This document shows positions 54,068-64,000 of a stretch of DNA of 64,000 bases, piece after piece. How positions within the stretch are numbered: the stretch's first letter is position 1; the number at the start of each line of letters is the position of its first letter. Origin of the DNA: Eleusine coracana subsp. coracana (lineage: Eukaryota > Streptophyta > Magnoliopsida > Poales > Poaceae). The notes below the pieces were generated by a model. It ran no database searches, was not told where the DNA came from, and saw nothing but the letters and a program-made list of their open reading frames with translations. The stretch spans positions 22,665,164 through 22,729,163 of the forward strand of contig CM064427.1 of the NCBI GenBank assembly GCA_032690845.1, in the 5' to 3' direction. A program made the position numbers and the translations under genes.

Positions 54068-55598
54068 TGTTGACTTTTGCTAAGCCATATTAATAAATCA
54101 TTCTCGGCACGGGGCCAGAAACGGTTCACTAATATGTCCCAGAGTCAAGTAGGTAAAATCCGCAAGCGCACGGAGAATACCGCTGTAGCATTTCACCCGG
54201 AAGTATTCAGGGTATCGTATTTGTTTATCCCAAAGGAAGGTTATGATCAAGAAGCGTTACTAACATATAAGATCATGTTAACAATTAGCAAGGATATCTA
54301 ACCAAGACAGGCGGGTACATGATAATAACCGGGTAGTGTGACACACACAGAAGATTCCTACTAAATAAATAAAGTCTAGTGGAGAAAAGACTAGGCTAAG
54401 CTACTCCTACTATACATTCCTATACAGTTGCATAGCCTAAGTAGAATACATACAGACCCACACTCAGGTTCAGCAGTCAATAGTATAGCACTTCAGGCAC
54501 GGACTTACCCCTGCATCCACAGGCGACTTCCGCCAAGAGCCTACGCACTAGCCTAGCGGGGAGGATTTCAAAGGACGGACAGGGCTGTCACCACCTGCCG
54601 CCTACCTCAACGAACCAGTAGACTAACGAATAATTGATGCAAATCAGTCACCCAAGTACCATACTTGCATGACCAAAGAGCACTCTGCCCCTCCGCGATT
54701 ACTATTAACGAGGCAGAGCTACCGTACGAATACGATCACCAAACCCATGCTATACTTTATCAGCTAAAACTAAGCATAGAGACTATAACATATAAACTAG
54801 ACTATAGTGACGGTATATAACTAGCATGACAATAGTAGTATAATAAATATAAACTACTATCACACAAGTAGACTACACTATCACATATATGGATCACAAT
54901 ATCAAACAAGAAACTCATGACCCAAGCACAACTATATAGAAAATATATATATATTGATAAGAGCAAAGTCTTACAAAAGGGGAAAGATACAAGAGCCATA
55001 CCAATTCCAAGTGAAGACTTGGGACTAGAGAGCTCTAGACTCAGCCTAACTCCACTAAAACTCCAAGAACTACTACTAGCAAGAGAGAAATGCTTCTTGT
55101 GGTGTGTGTTGAGTGTGAAGGCACACCCTCCTATTTATAGCCTCAATAGGTCGGCAAGGGAGAGTAACCGCCACGGAAGGCATCTCAAACCGTCATCAGG
55201 AGTCGCGGAGGAGCCAACACGTGGAAGCCCAGGCGGAGAGGGCGCCCGGCCGGGTCGGCCGACCTGGGGGTGGCCCCTCCTGGCCTGTGCTTTCTCCGGG
55301 TGGCTGTCCTGTGGGCCCTGACGTCGGTTTGTGTGGTATTACAGGGAGTTACGTCGGTTAAGTGCTGAAAATGGGCCCTTCAATCCGTGTGATGTCCATG
55401 TGGCACTCTCTGATTGGTCGAAAGTGTGTTTTCTTGCCTTTTGAGGTGTTTCCTTCACATTTCCTCCTGCATGCACAAAGTTCTCCAAGTACAAGTGGAA
55501 CTATATTATTGTGCTAAAGCATGCGTGTATGAAATGCCAAATTCTCCTTTATTTGAGTATAGTTGACGGTTAAAAATGTTACTTAACAGCCGTCAACA
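54068..55598 (-). repeat. C 5' LTR
   Basis: 1531 bp, differing from the 3' LTR mainly by loss of one 18-bp palindrome unit. Ends at the acaac duplication. Confidence 0.96.
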
Positions 55599-55603
55599 AC
55601 AAC

Positions 55604-56094
55604 CCAACTCTACAACTGTGGCATAGGTGGCTTGCTAGGACTTGTTTGCCTAGACAAGACACTAGACCTATCCATAATGATGAATTACGTGTCTTGTTTA
55701 CTGCAATTGCCAAAATTCCTATTGCTCCTGTTAAAGCTATGATTGGTCAATGGTTAGATTATATTAAAGGACCGGGACCCATTGAATGCACTTTATTAGA
55801 GACTCGTATTGTTGCAGGGGTCGGGGCTTTAACCAACACTAGATTTGACTATCTTTGTGAGCCTCGTCCCATGATAGACTATGAATTTCTTGAGTAGGGT
55901 CACACTTTAAAGAGGGGTCCCGATGGTTCTATTATCTTTTACTACCCTGGCTATACAAATAAAATCCCGCTTCCTAACTTGAGGTATCATTTGTATAGTT
56001 GTTGGGAACTAACCATACAACTGCAGAGAGAAGGAATGCCTGGCAGCTCCGCCGATCGACACACACAACAAAGCACGAGTGTAAGGACCGAACG
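55604..56094 (+). pseudogene. ORF2 of B, 3' part
   Basis: Continues from 46231 in frame: PTLQLWHRWLARTCLPRQ, ELRVLFTAIAKIPIAP, GPIECTLLETRIVAGVGAL, a TAG at about 55895, GHTLKRGPDGSIIFYYPGYTN and the beginning of the linker. It stops at about 56094 in copia LTR sequence. A GCCGATCGAC near 56051 recalls the D palindrome but is isolated. Confidence 0.85.
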
Positions 56095-57590
56095 CGTACC
56101 GAGAAGGGGGGGGGGGAGGTGAATCGGTAAGCCTACCACGAATCTGAATACTTCAATTTACACTACTAGAACCTAGCAATCGTTGCAACCTAACAATTCT
56201 AGTAGGTCAAGACTCTACACATGCTAGTGTTCATGATGATAGCAAGCACGAAAGAAAAACACACTAGCCTATGCAAGCCACAATTCAACCTAGTTACTAG
56301 AGCACACAATTGCGGAATAGTAAAGAGGGGGAGGGGTCAAGGAATGCTTATGATTTTTTCCCGTGGTCTCGGAAGGATGGCGCCTTCCCAACTCCTTATT
56401 GGACCACTCCCGCCGGAGTGCCAGTCCCTTCCACTATCAATGTGGAGTTCTTGCCCACGAGCCCGCAATCACTCCCGGAGTTAAGACACAGTGCGTGTCA
56501 CCGCTGCGATCAAGGCACAAGCTCGCCTTTCTCGAGAACTTGCCGGACTCCCCGAGCCGACACGACCGCTCACTATTGATGCCCCTTATACCGGCGGGCT
56601 CAAACCGTGTACAAACGTGTGACGGCCTTCACAACCAATCATGATATGCTTGATCACTGTCCTCTATGATCCTCCTCACTACTACATCACCCTCGACAAT
56701 GTCCACTTGATGTAGTAGTGAGGAGGATCATAGAGGCCAGTGATCGAGCCTATCACGATCGGTTGTGAAGGCCGTCACATGTTTGTACATGGTTTGAGCG
56801 AGCCGGTGAAAGGGGCATCGTTAGTGAGCACCCGTGTCGGCTCGAGGAGTCCGTCAAGTTCTCGAGGGAGGCGAGCTTATGCCTTGGTGGCAGCGGTGAC
56901 GCGCACCATGTCTTCACTCCGGGAGTGATTGCGGGCTCATGGGCGTGAACTTCACATTGGTGGCGGGAGGGACCGGGACTCCGGCGGGAGTGGTCCAATG
57001 AGGAGTAGGGGAAGGCGCCATCCTTCCGAGACCTCGGGAAAAAAAATCATGAGCCATCTCTTACTATACTCCTTACTTTGATGCATTACTTTCCGCATTT
57101 ATATACTGTGCTATTCATGCTTGTATGCTTACCATGCTCTAGTTGATTACTTGTAGACTTGCATGAATAGGCTTCTCTACTTGCTAGTTGTGCTTAGCTT
57201 TCACTTGTTCACTAGCATGTATAGGAGTTGCTTTGGCTTGATCGATCACCCTAGTATGTATAGTGCTACTCATGCTTGTGTTCTTATCTTGTTCTTCATG
57301 ATCTAGTAGCTTTGCATGAGTAGGCTTCTTTGCTAGCTTATTGTGTGCTTCCGTGTGTCTTCAATTACTAGCTTGCATAGGAGTTGTATTGCCTTGTGTG
57401 ATTCACTAGTATGCTTAGGTTGTTGTTCCTTTCATAGGTTCATTATCTTGCTAGTGTGATCATCACTAGAATTGTGTAGGAGTTGTTTTGAGTGGTAGGT
57501 TTTAGGAATTCACGAATTTGGTACATAGTGTGAGTTCCTGATTCACCCCCCCCCCCCTCTCGGTCACTCGATCCTTTCAACCCTTGAGTG
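56095..57590. repeat. Inverted pair of copia LTR fragments (S4)
   Basis: 56095-56660 is S1-like LTR sequence in the minus orientation (compare 6501-7230). 56737-57590 is the same part of the LTR in the plus orientation, ending with the C-run and gatcctttcaa that mirror the LTR inner end at 6501. The arms are about 0.57 and 0.85 kb and meet at the hairpin 56661-56736. Neither arm reaches the LTR TATA box. A whole-arm foldback is therefore possible. Confidence 0.85.
56661..56736. repeat. 29-bp perfect hairpin at the centre of S4
   Basis: Arms 56661-56689 and 56708-56736 are exact reverse complements with an 18-base loop. Outward the complementarity continues (gatcactg/cagtgatc) into the LTR arms. 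The arm sequence resembles about 5160-5195 in the S1 interior (gtagtagtg...ggatcatagag), so the centre derives from copia internal sequence. Confidence 0.92.
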
Positions 57591-59246
57591 TGACAACCCG
57601 CTGGACTGGGTTGTCATCATGGTAGTGAAGGGGCCTGGTTGTGTCTACAGCGTCTGAAACTATGGAAGTACTGAGGGTCCTGGCTGCTGACTGGCCTGCC
57701 TCTGGGTCCACTCCATCATCTGGGTCATCCGTGTCGTCAATAACATCATCTGCTGTCTCTGAAGCTCTACCTGACCTCTGATCACCTCCATCATCTGACG
57801 TCTATCCTCAGCTGTGCTTTGGATGAACTCACCCAGGCATCCTGCAAGTGCAGCTATAGTGATAGCGTCCTCTAACTATGTACCTGTAGGTTGGGGAGGT
57901 GCTCCTGTACAAGCTGACTTAGGAACCACCGTCTCTGGATGAGCTGCCTGCTCGTGAGTGACTAGCGGTGACTTCTGCTCCTCCTCTCCCGTCTGCTTAC
58001 TGGAGGCTAACTACGAACCCTGGGGACTCGAGGTGAGTAGCTGGTGGTCACCTCCGGGAACGCCTGGTACTGCGCCTCTGTCAGTAGTCCCATCCTCCTC
58101 AAAAGGTAGTAGATGTATGGATCATAGACTAAGTGACGTCCTCCTACCCTCTCAGAGATAACCTCCTCCATCTTACCAATCAGCAAATCAGCCAAGTCAA
58201 ATGGTAGTCTCCTCAGTATGGCTGTCACTGCCCACTGGTGTAGTAGTGTGAACACCTCTCTGTACCCAGACCTAGGAATGATAGTCCTGGTGACTATCGC
58301 TCTAACCACCTTGGCCTCTGCGGTGAGTCTTGCAGGGCCTCTGTCAAAACCTGAGGTGTGCGGTGGTGGAAAGGTGACTGACACCATCTCGTCTGGAGGT
58401 AGCGTCCCTCCCTGTGATTTACAGGGTGGAGTGAGGGTCCCATAGGCACTCCTGTATAGTTGGAAATCTGAAGCAAGATGTCCGAAGCTAGGTATGAGAT
58501 CCTCCCTGGTCACACATTGTGGCCGTCCTCTGAATAGGAACCAAATCTCTAAGCGATCTCTGGCAACCCAAAGTATGGCATAGAACTCCAACACGATATC
58601 CTCTCTGAATCTGTAGGGCTCAGTGACTAACTCTGCTAGTCCAGGCAAGTAAGTGAAGTATTGCTCCATTTCTGTGCCTGTGGCTCCCCTCATAGCCTGG
58701 TAGGTAGTGTACTGTTGCAACACAAACAATCCAGACTTGCTCTTCAGGGGAAGATAACGTCTCAAGCCCTCACCTATCCTTCTCTGGAGACCTGTCCAGT
58801 ACCTCTCTCCTACAGCAAGATCCCTGGGGACTGGAACCCACTGCTTGAAGGAGACAAGAAGAAATGACTTAAGGTTCTTTGCAGGAACCTTAAGAATGTT
58901 TGTCTCTCCGGTTGCCTCTACAAGTCTCTGCAGCCTCCTTGTGCACACTGCACAAGTGCACCTCGGATCTCCTGCCCGGTGAGCTGTCCTCGTAGGTCTC
59001 AATGACCTCCCCTGACAGGAAGCCGGAGTACTCTGCGACCAAGGTGCTGGAGTCACACCTGTAGCCAACACCGTCCTCTGCCTTGTACTCCTCCTGAGCG
59101 CCTGAGTGTCAAAAGACGGCTCTAGGATCAACCATATCCCTGGTGTCCTACGTGACTCCGCTATGGCATCTAAGTGCCTGGCAACTCTTCTAGCCCTCTT
59201 AGACTCTGGGTGATGAGGACTTCCCTCGTGACTACACCTATGAGAG
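57591..59246 (-). pseudogene. ORF2-like fragment E
   Basis: The open frame 59269-58007 (its first few codons lie in other sequence) encodes a basic N-terminal part, a CTCAVCTRRL segment, then blocks like those of ORF2: VLEFYAILWVARDRLEIWF, RGRPQCVTREDLIPSFGHL, GYREVFTLLHQWAVTAILRR and LVYDPYIYYLLRRMGLL. Downstream of the stop the same strand has a Met/Gln-rich helical stretch (about 57840-57690, MMEVIRGQVELQRQQMM) like the tail of ORF2 in C. More distant from C than A and B are. No LTR, gag or primer site of its own was found. Function unknown. Confidence 0.6.
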
Positions 59247-59405
59247 ACCAATAACTCAAGCCAAAGCAAAACAATTACAACATAAATTGAATCTTTTCCT
59301 TAATGATTGTGAACATGTATCTCATAAGAGTCATGTACTACCTAATGAGCACAGGAACAAGGTGGCCACTTGATGCCCAAAGGGAGCAAGTTGAAGTCGA
59401 TGTGC
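59247..59405 (+). pseudogene. C-terminal tail of a gypsy polyprotein and 3' end
   Basis: Reads RPITQAKAKQLQHKLNLFL and on to a TGA at 59371, resembling the RARAKQLQ tail that follows the integrase in Tekay/Del-like gypsy elements. A purine-rich aaagggagcaag lies at 59379-59390 before the next LTR. It is probably the 3' remnant of an element of the same family as Y. Confidence 0.6.
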
Positions 59406-60009
59406 TGATGCCTAGATTCTATTGTTCAAATTCATGATGAATTCTGTATCATTCTGTGAGGTACAACCCCAATTATTATACATGGATGGAAAGGTCTTAA
59501 AGTCTACTTTCATATGAAACAAACGGCGCATCCATTGGAGCTCTGTGGAATGTTTTATGCCCATTTTGGTGAAGTCTATTCCAGAGACCCGCAGACTGCC
59601 GCAAGTCTGTGTATTTCGAGTTGGGCTTTTTAGAAAGGCCCCCAACCCAACTAGGAGGGATGTTCCTAGTATAAATAGTACTTGTACACCTACTGGAAAC
59701 CTTAACCACGAATTGAACTCAGAAAAATAGAGAAGCATATTGCTCTTATCCTTTGGGTTTGTGCCTTAGTTGCCCCCTTGAGGATTAGGAGTTTTCTCTA
59801 CCACTTGTTCTTGTGTTTCCTTTTGATTTGCTAGAGCATCGCCTCTCCTTTGCGTGGTTCAAGTTAGGCATCGACCAAAGCATGTTATTGGGTGAAATCT
59901 CTATCACAGGTGGCTGTTCTAGCAGTTGTTGGTGCCAAGATTCATCAGGTTTCACGGGTCAATTATCCTTAGGTCCTACGATGAGAAGATCGGGCAAGCC
60001 CCCGCATCG
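59406..60009 (+). repeat. LTR of gypsy element Y
   Basis: Begins TGATGCCTAG and ends near GCATCG, followed by a primer site. TATAAATA at 59670-59677. The exact ends are uncertain because no second copy is in the window. Confidence 0.65.
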
Positions 60010-60012
60010 TCT

Positions 60013-60025
60013 TGGTATTCAGAGC
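60013..60025 (+). promoter_or_regulatory. Primer binding site of Y (initiator tRNA-Met, one inserted base)
   Basis: TGGTATTCAGAGC, the TGGTATCAGAGC site with one extra T. Confidence 0.75.
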
Positions 60026-61347
60026 TACGGTTTCCTCGGTAGGATCTTTACCCCTTTGTATTCCCCTTTGTTTCCCCTGTTGTTCACCATCCTAAACTGA
60101 AAATACCAAAAATTTCTACTACCCAAAACCCGATCTGAAATTTTCAGTGAGTTTTGTTAAGTTTCAGTCCAATAGATCGAGTTTGTTGCTGAATCTTTGT
60201 GTTTCCTATCATATTCTGCCTCTGATTTGTTTTCCCCAATAGTTCCCCAACAGGATTTGTGTTTTCCCCTTCGTTCTTGTGTTCTTGTTTAGGTCAAATT
60301 TAATCCCAAAATATTTTTACGCTCAGATTTAAAGTTTGACCACCATACACCAAAACACGCATAACTTTTGCATCTGAAATCCGTTTTTGGTGTTCTTGAG
60401 TTCATTGGAAACATTACTTCAAGTACTATCTGAGTAATAGGTGCTCAAGTTGTGAATTATAATGTTAAATATTTATGAGCACGAAAATGTTCAGTTACTA
60501 CTGTTATTGAAATTTCAGATTCTGTTGAAACTGAAGTTGTGTGCATCGAGATATCATTTGAGTACATTAGTGGTACACCAGACCATCCTTTGTGAACACT
60601 TTGATCCTATTGAGACTAGCTGTAGGTTGTTGCTTATGTGCTTTGCACTTTGCTGAAACTGAACATTAGTTTGAACATCAATACTTCCTTGTTATATACA
60701 ATCTAATGTGCTGATTTAAGTAGCAAAAAGAAGAAAAAGAAAAGAGACAAAAAAAAAGAGTGAAACAAAAGAATCAAAAGAAAGAAATTATGTGCTGAGA
60801 TCACCACATTGATTGAGTTGCTAGTTATTGTTTCAGTTTCTCATATATTCAACATTTGTGTAAATCTTGTTGCCCTCTTGATTTATGTTAGCAATTAGCT
60901 AGCGTCTCTCCATAACTTGTGTAGCATTCAACTTTGGTTCTTGAGTTGAATATTCAGTTTAGCTCATTCCTTGGCTCCGATAAGTTCCACCATCTTTGTG
61001 TGTGAGTTGCTAAACATATTTGCCATTTTATTTGTTTTCAGTTCAGCAACTCAACTTTGCTATCTTGGTTGGATTGTTACTTAACTTGACAATAGCTTGA
61101 AGTTTTAGTTTGCATACCACATAAATAACCCACCAAGCTCTACAAATAAGCCTATGTTTAGGATGCACTGTGACTTTGATTTCGCTTAATATATCACTTT
61201 TGTTGTGCCAACTACCATCAAGATTTGTTTGCAGCTCATAATTTCAACAAGGATTCATAAGAACTTCGGTGGTAAGAGAAGGTGAGATTGAGTGATTTTC
61301 AAACAGCCACATAACTTGAATTAATCTTTTTGTTTTGCCAACTAACC
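60026..61347 (+). other. Leader of Y
   Basis: 1.3 kb, no coding motif; an A-rich purine run at about 60722-60790. Similar in character to the leader of X. Confidence 0.6.
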
Positions 61348-62804
61348 ATGGCAGGTGGAGAAGGAGATCAACTGAGCTATGTCACACAAGAGGAACTACA
61401 AAAGCTAGTGCAAGACTTCAATGCACAACTCAATGAGAACATGACTACTATCCAAGCAAGCATGGTTGCTGAAGTTGTGAAAGCATTGAAGGCACAAGGT
61501 GTTGTAGGTGCTTATGAAGAAGAGCTAGATGAGACCGATGAAGAATATGCAGCCCGGTTGCAGTGGGAAGAGCAAGCCAGAAATAATGCCCCTGGACGAG
61601 GGCGTGGTGGAGGAAGATGTGGTAATGCTTTCGATCGAGGAAGAGGCCATGGGCGTGGTGATGATGGTGCCGCTAAAACAAATCAAGATACATTCAGATT
61701 ACATCACAATGACAACTTTCATCATCATCGCAATGTCATCAATGATCAGCCCAATGAAGAGAAGTTTGGAAAGCTCAAATTCAACATGCCAAAATTTGAA
61801 GGCACATCTGACCCCGATGCATATCTCACATGGGAGTTGAAGGTTGATAAAATATTTTATGTGCCTAATTATTCAGAGGAAAAGAAGTTGCATGTGGCTG
61901 CACTTGACTTTGATGGATATGCTCTCATTTGGTGGAAACAAATTCAGAACCAAAGAGAGGAGAATGGTGAACTTCCAGTGGCCATATGGGCTGAAATGAA
62001 GAGAGAAATAAGGGCACGATTTGTTCCAAAACATTATAAAAGTGACTTCTTTGACAAGCTGCAGAATTTGAGGCAAGGAAGCAAGTCTGTGGAGGAATAC
62101 TACAAGGAGATGGAGCAGGCCATGATTAGAGCTCGTGTGCATGAGGATGAAGAGCAGTCCATGGCACGTTTTCTTTCTGGTTTGAACAAGCCAATCAAAC
62201 GTGTTGTGGAATTTTAGACCTACAACAATGTGGTGGAGCTAGTACACATTGCTCAAAGGCTAAAAGGCAATTGGTTGATGACGCTAAACCAAGCAAGACT
62301 TCAAATTTCAGCTCAAGGTCATCATCAAATGCTCCAAAAACAGCAAGGTTTGACTTGGGGCGAGGCATGTTTTCATCCGGAACAAACTCCAACAACAACT
62401 CTTGTTCCAATGCTGCTCGAAAATCTAATGCATCTCCAAATATGGAGAAATCTGCTAGGCCAACATCATCAAAGGCCAATACTCCAATTGGTTCCACCTC
62501 TAGGAGTATTGGAATTCAATGTTTTAAGTGCATGGGTCGAGGCCATGTCATCAAGGACTGTCCAAACAATCAAGTTGTGATTGTTATAGAAGGTGGAGAA
62601 TATGATTCCGCTAGTGAAGATGAGTGTGACACTACTGCTGAAAGTGACAAGTTTGATGATGCACAAGAATCTAAACAAGGTGACTACCAAAACTATACGT
62701 TTGAAGCCAGTAACACCATTGTGATCACCAAAGCATTAAGTGTTCAGCTCAACGATGAAGAACAAGCACAGAAGTTCAACTTATTAAGACCCAAGCCAAG
62801 GTAA
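61348..62804 (+). pseudogene. Gypsy gag of Y
   Basis: ATG 61348 in a good context (accATGG), giving MAGGEGDQLSYVTQEEL. Acidic part, then an Arg/Gly-rich stretch (GRGRGGGR), then the capsid: LKFNMPKFEGTSDPDAYL, ALIWWKQIQ, IRARFVPKHYKSDFFDKL, LRQGSKSVEEYYKEME. A TAG at 62215 and a frame change near 62265 separate it from the nucleocapsid part (62271-62804) with the knuckle CFKCMGRGHVIKDC (about 62520-62561) and an acidic tail. Another frame change near 62795 precedes the protease. Family role: virus-like particle shell and RNA packaging. Confidence 0.9.
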
Positions 62805-63479
62805 ACAACAAGTTGGTCAAATTGATAATTGATGGTGGTAGTTGCCACAACCTTGCTAGCAAAGAAATGTGTGATAAATTGGGGCTGACCATGATAAAAC
62901 ATCCCCATCCATATCATGTGCAATGGTTCAGCGATTGCGGAGATGTCAAGGTGCAATATATGGTGAGGGTCACTTTCAGCATACATGATTACATCAATAC
63001 CGTTGAGTGCGATGTTGTGCCCATGACGGTATATCACTTGCTGTTAGGGAGGATGTGGCAATTTGATAGGCATGCTTTACATGATGGCCGAGACAACACA
63101 TATGCACTCAAGTGGCAAGGGAAAGGTGTCAAGTTGTTGCCCATGACTCCCACTCAAATCATAGCAGCCAACATGCAAAAGAAAATGAGTGAGTGCGAGA
63201 GAGAAAAGAAAAATGCTAGTGCTGTCCACAAATCGGTGAGTGAGCGCCACAAGCCAAACATGGGTGCAATAGAAGAGCATGAGAGAAAAAGTATGGTTGC
63301 TATAGCCACAAAATCTAAGATGAGAGAAATGAGAGAAAATCCTAACATAACGTATTTTGTACTCTTGTACAAAGATGCAATTCTTTCCACTAGTGACATG
63401 ACCTCTCTTCCTAGTATTGTTTCCAATGTGTTGCAGGCATTCCGTGATGTCTTTCCGGAGGAGGTACTTGCTAGCCTAC
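62805..63479 (+). pseudogene. Aspartic protease and start of RT linker of Y
   Basis: KLIIDGGSCHNLASKEMC (active-site region), HPYHVQWFSDCGDVKVQ, VECDVVPMTVYHLLLGRMW and LLPMTPTQII; then a Lys/Glu-rich linker and AFRDVFPEEVLASL, the segment that leads into RT in this gypsy group. It is cut at 63479 by a new LTR-like sequence. The protease is homologous to that of X. Confidence 0.88.
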
Positions 63480-64000
63480 TGTTGACATGAAAATTACATG
63501 CGTGACCTGGGAGATCTGATTAGCTCCAGTGCAGGCTCAATACGGAAACCGAGGCGTGCCAGTCAATTTTCCCTGCAAATCGACAAAGAGACAAACGGTC
63601 AAATTACACAGGTCACCGGCCCAGGACATGCCGATGAAGAAAGCCGATAATGACTGTTCATGAAACCTGCCGATGCTATTATAGAAATAAAACATATGAG
63701 AATATAAACTGATCGGCTGATTATATCAGCTTATCGGCAAATTTAATTAAATAAGCAATTATAAATCATTAATGCTAATAAGAAATTAAAACAACAGGCC
63801 AGAGTCGATAAATCCACGATATTCGTATAATAACTGGCCAAGTCGATGCAATAGACTGAAGTAAATAGAGCTGAGTCGATAGATCTACAGTAAAGGTGTA
63901 TAAACTCGCTTTGTCAATGAAAGCAAGTTGTTGGGTCAGAGTCAATAGAAGTATAATAATCATGAACGAAACTCTGCTTGTCGATAGATGCTAAGTGGAT
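63480..64000. mobile_element. Start of a further LTR-like element (Z)
   Basis: Begins TGTTGACATG exactly where the pol frame of Y is broken. It holds repeated gccgat/atcggc words (about 63630-63740) and no coding motif. The right end lies outside the window, so the family and orientation are not determined. Confidence 0.5.

Larger units (their letters stand above)
46232..55598 (-). mobile_element. Young Athila-type element C: gag-protease plus intact ORF2
   Basis: 9.37 kb with a perfect duplication (acaac, 46227-46231 and 55599-55603), inserted in ORF2 of B. Minus-strand order: 5' LTR (55598-54068), tRNA-Asp primer site, gag-protease (53921-51420), spacer, ORF2 (50677-49187), 3' non-coding region, polypurine tract, 3' LTR (47780-46232). 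No RT or integrase. The two LTRs differ by roughly 13 substitutions and one 18-bp unit (hand count over 1.53 kb, about 0.9 percent), so the insertion is recent and pol must have come from another element. Confidence 0.96.
42388..56094 (+). mobile_element. Athila-type element B (split by C, 3' end lost)
   Basis: Shares its 5' LTR with A. Primer site at 42396, gag-protease 42515-44945, spacer, ORF2 from 45645, interrupted at 46231 by C and resumed at 55604. The sequence breaks off at about 56094 where inverted copia LTR sequence starts; no 3' LTR was found. Confidence 0.85.

Noticed and set aside
56661..56736. microRNA precursor or terminator
   Set aside because: The stem continues into inverted LTR arms of several hundred bases, so it is the centre of a transposon-derived inverted repeat.
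58007..59269. 420-codon frame of E as a host gene
   Set aside because: Its blocks parallel ORF2 of the Athila-type elements, and it lies between transposon remnants.

Overview
The window looks like plant nuclear DNA, most likely grass (Poaceae) intergenic heterochromatin. It is almost entirely nested LTR retrotransposons: Sirevirus-type Ty1/copia elements, Tat-type and Athila-type Ty3/gypsy elements, and a second gypsy type with an initiator-Met primer site. I found no host gene, tRNA, rRNA or CRISPR array. The grass assignment is an inference from the element families.

Layout. 1-8341: a minus-strand Sirevirus-like copia (S1), whose 3' LTR runs off the left edge. It sits in the reverse transcriptase of an older minus-strand copia (S2: 8342-9080 and 19205-22185). 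S2 is also split inside its integrase by a plus-strand Athila-type element D (9081-19204, 5-bp duplication atatc). 22241-23962: an Athila-type LTR (G) with its primer site. 23963-29010: a copia LTR fragment (S3) holding a 4.26-kb deleted gypsy element X (24682-28942, duplication tctct). 29011-35480: a decayed Tat-type gypsy element F with all pol domains. 35485-46231 and 55604-56094: two Athila-type elements A and B that share one LTR. A carries a 545-bp MITE. B is split by the young element C (46232-55598, minus strand, duplication acaac). 56095-57590: two copia LTR fragments head to head around a 29-bp perfect hairpin (S4). 57591-59246: an ORF2-like fragment (E). 59247-63479: a gypsy tail, then element Y (LTR, gag, protease). 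63480-64000: the start of a further LTR-like sequence.

The most interesting material is in the Athila-type elements D, A, B and C. Each has gag-protease plus a second ORF of unknown function (ORF2) and no reverse transcriptase or integrase, so each would need pol in trans. Each also carries short CG-rich palindromes upstream of a TATA box, usually as pairs 18-21 bp apart. The same palindrome-plus-TATA arrangement occurs in the LTR promoter and again in front of ORF2, with nearly constant spacing, and a splice-acceptor-like site lies at or just before the ORF2 start. The palindrome sequence differs between elements (GCCGATCGGC in D, GGTCGGCCGACC in C, GTTTGGCCGAAC in the A/B LTR, GACCGGACCGTCCGGTC in the copia LTR), while the arrangement is kept.

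All coordinates, spacings and counts were read by hand from the sequence and no database was searched. Family names rest on recognised motifs.
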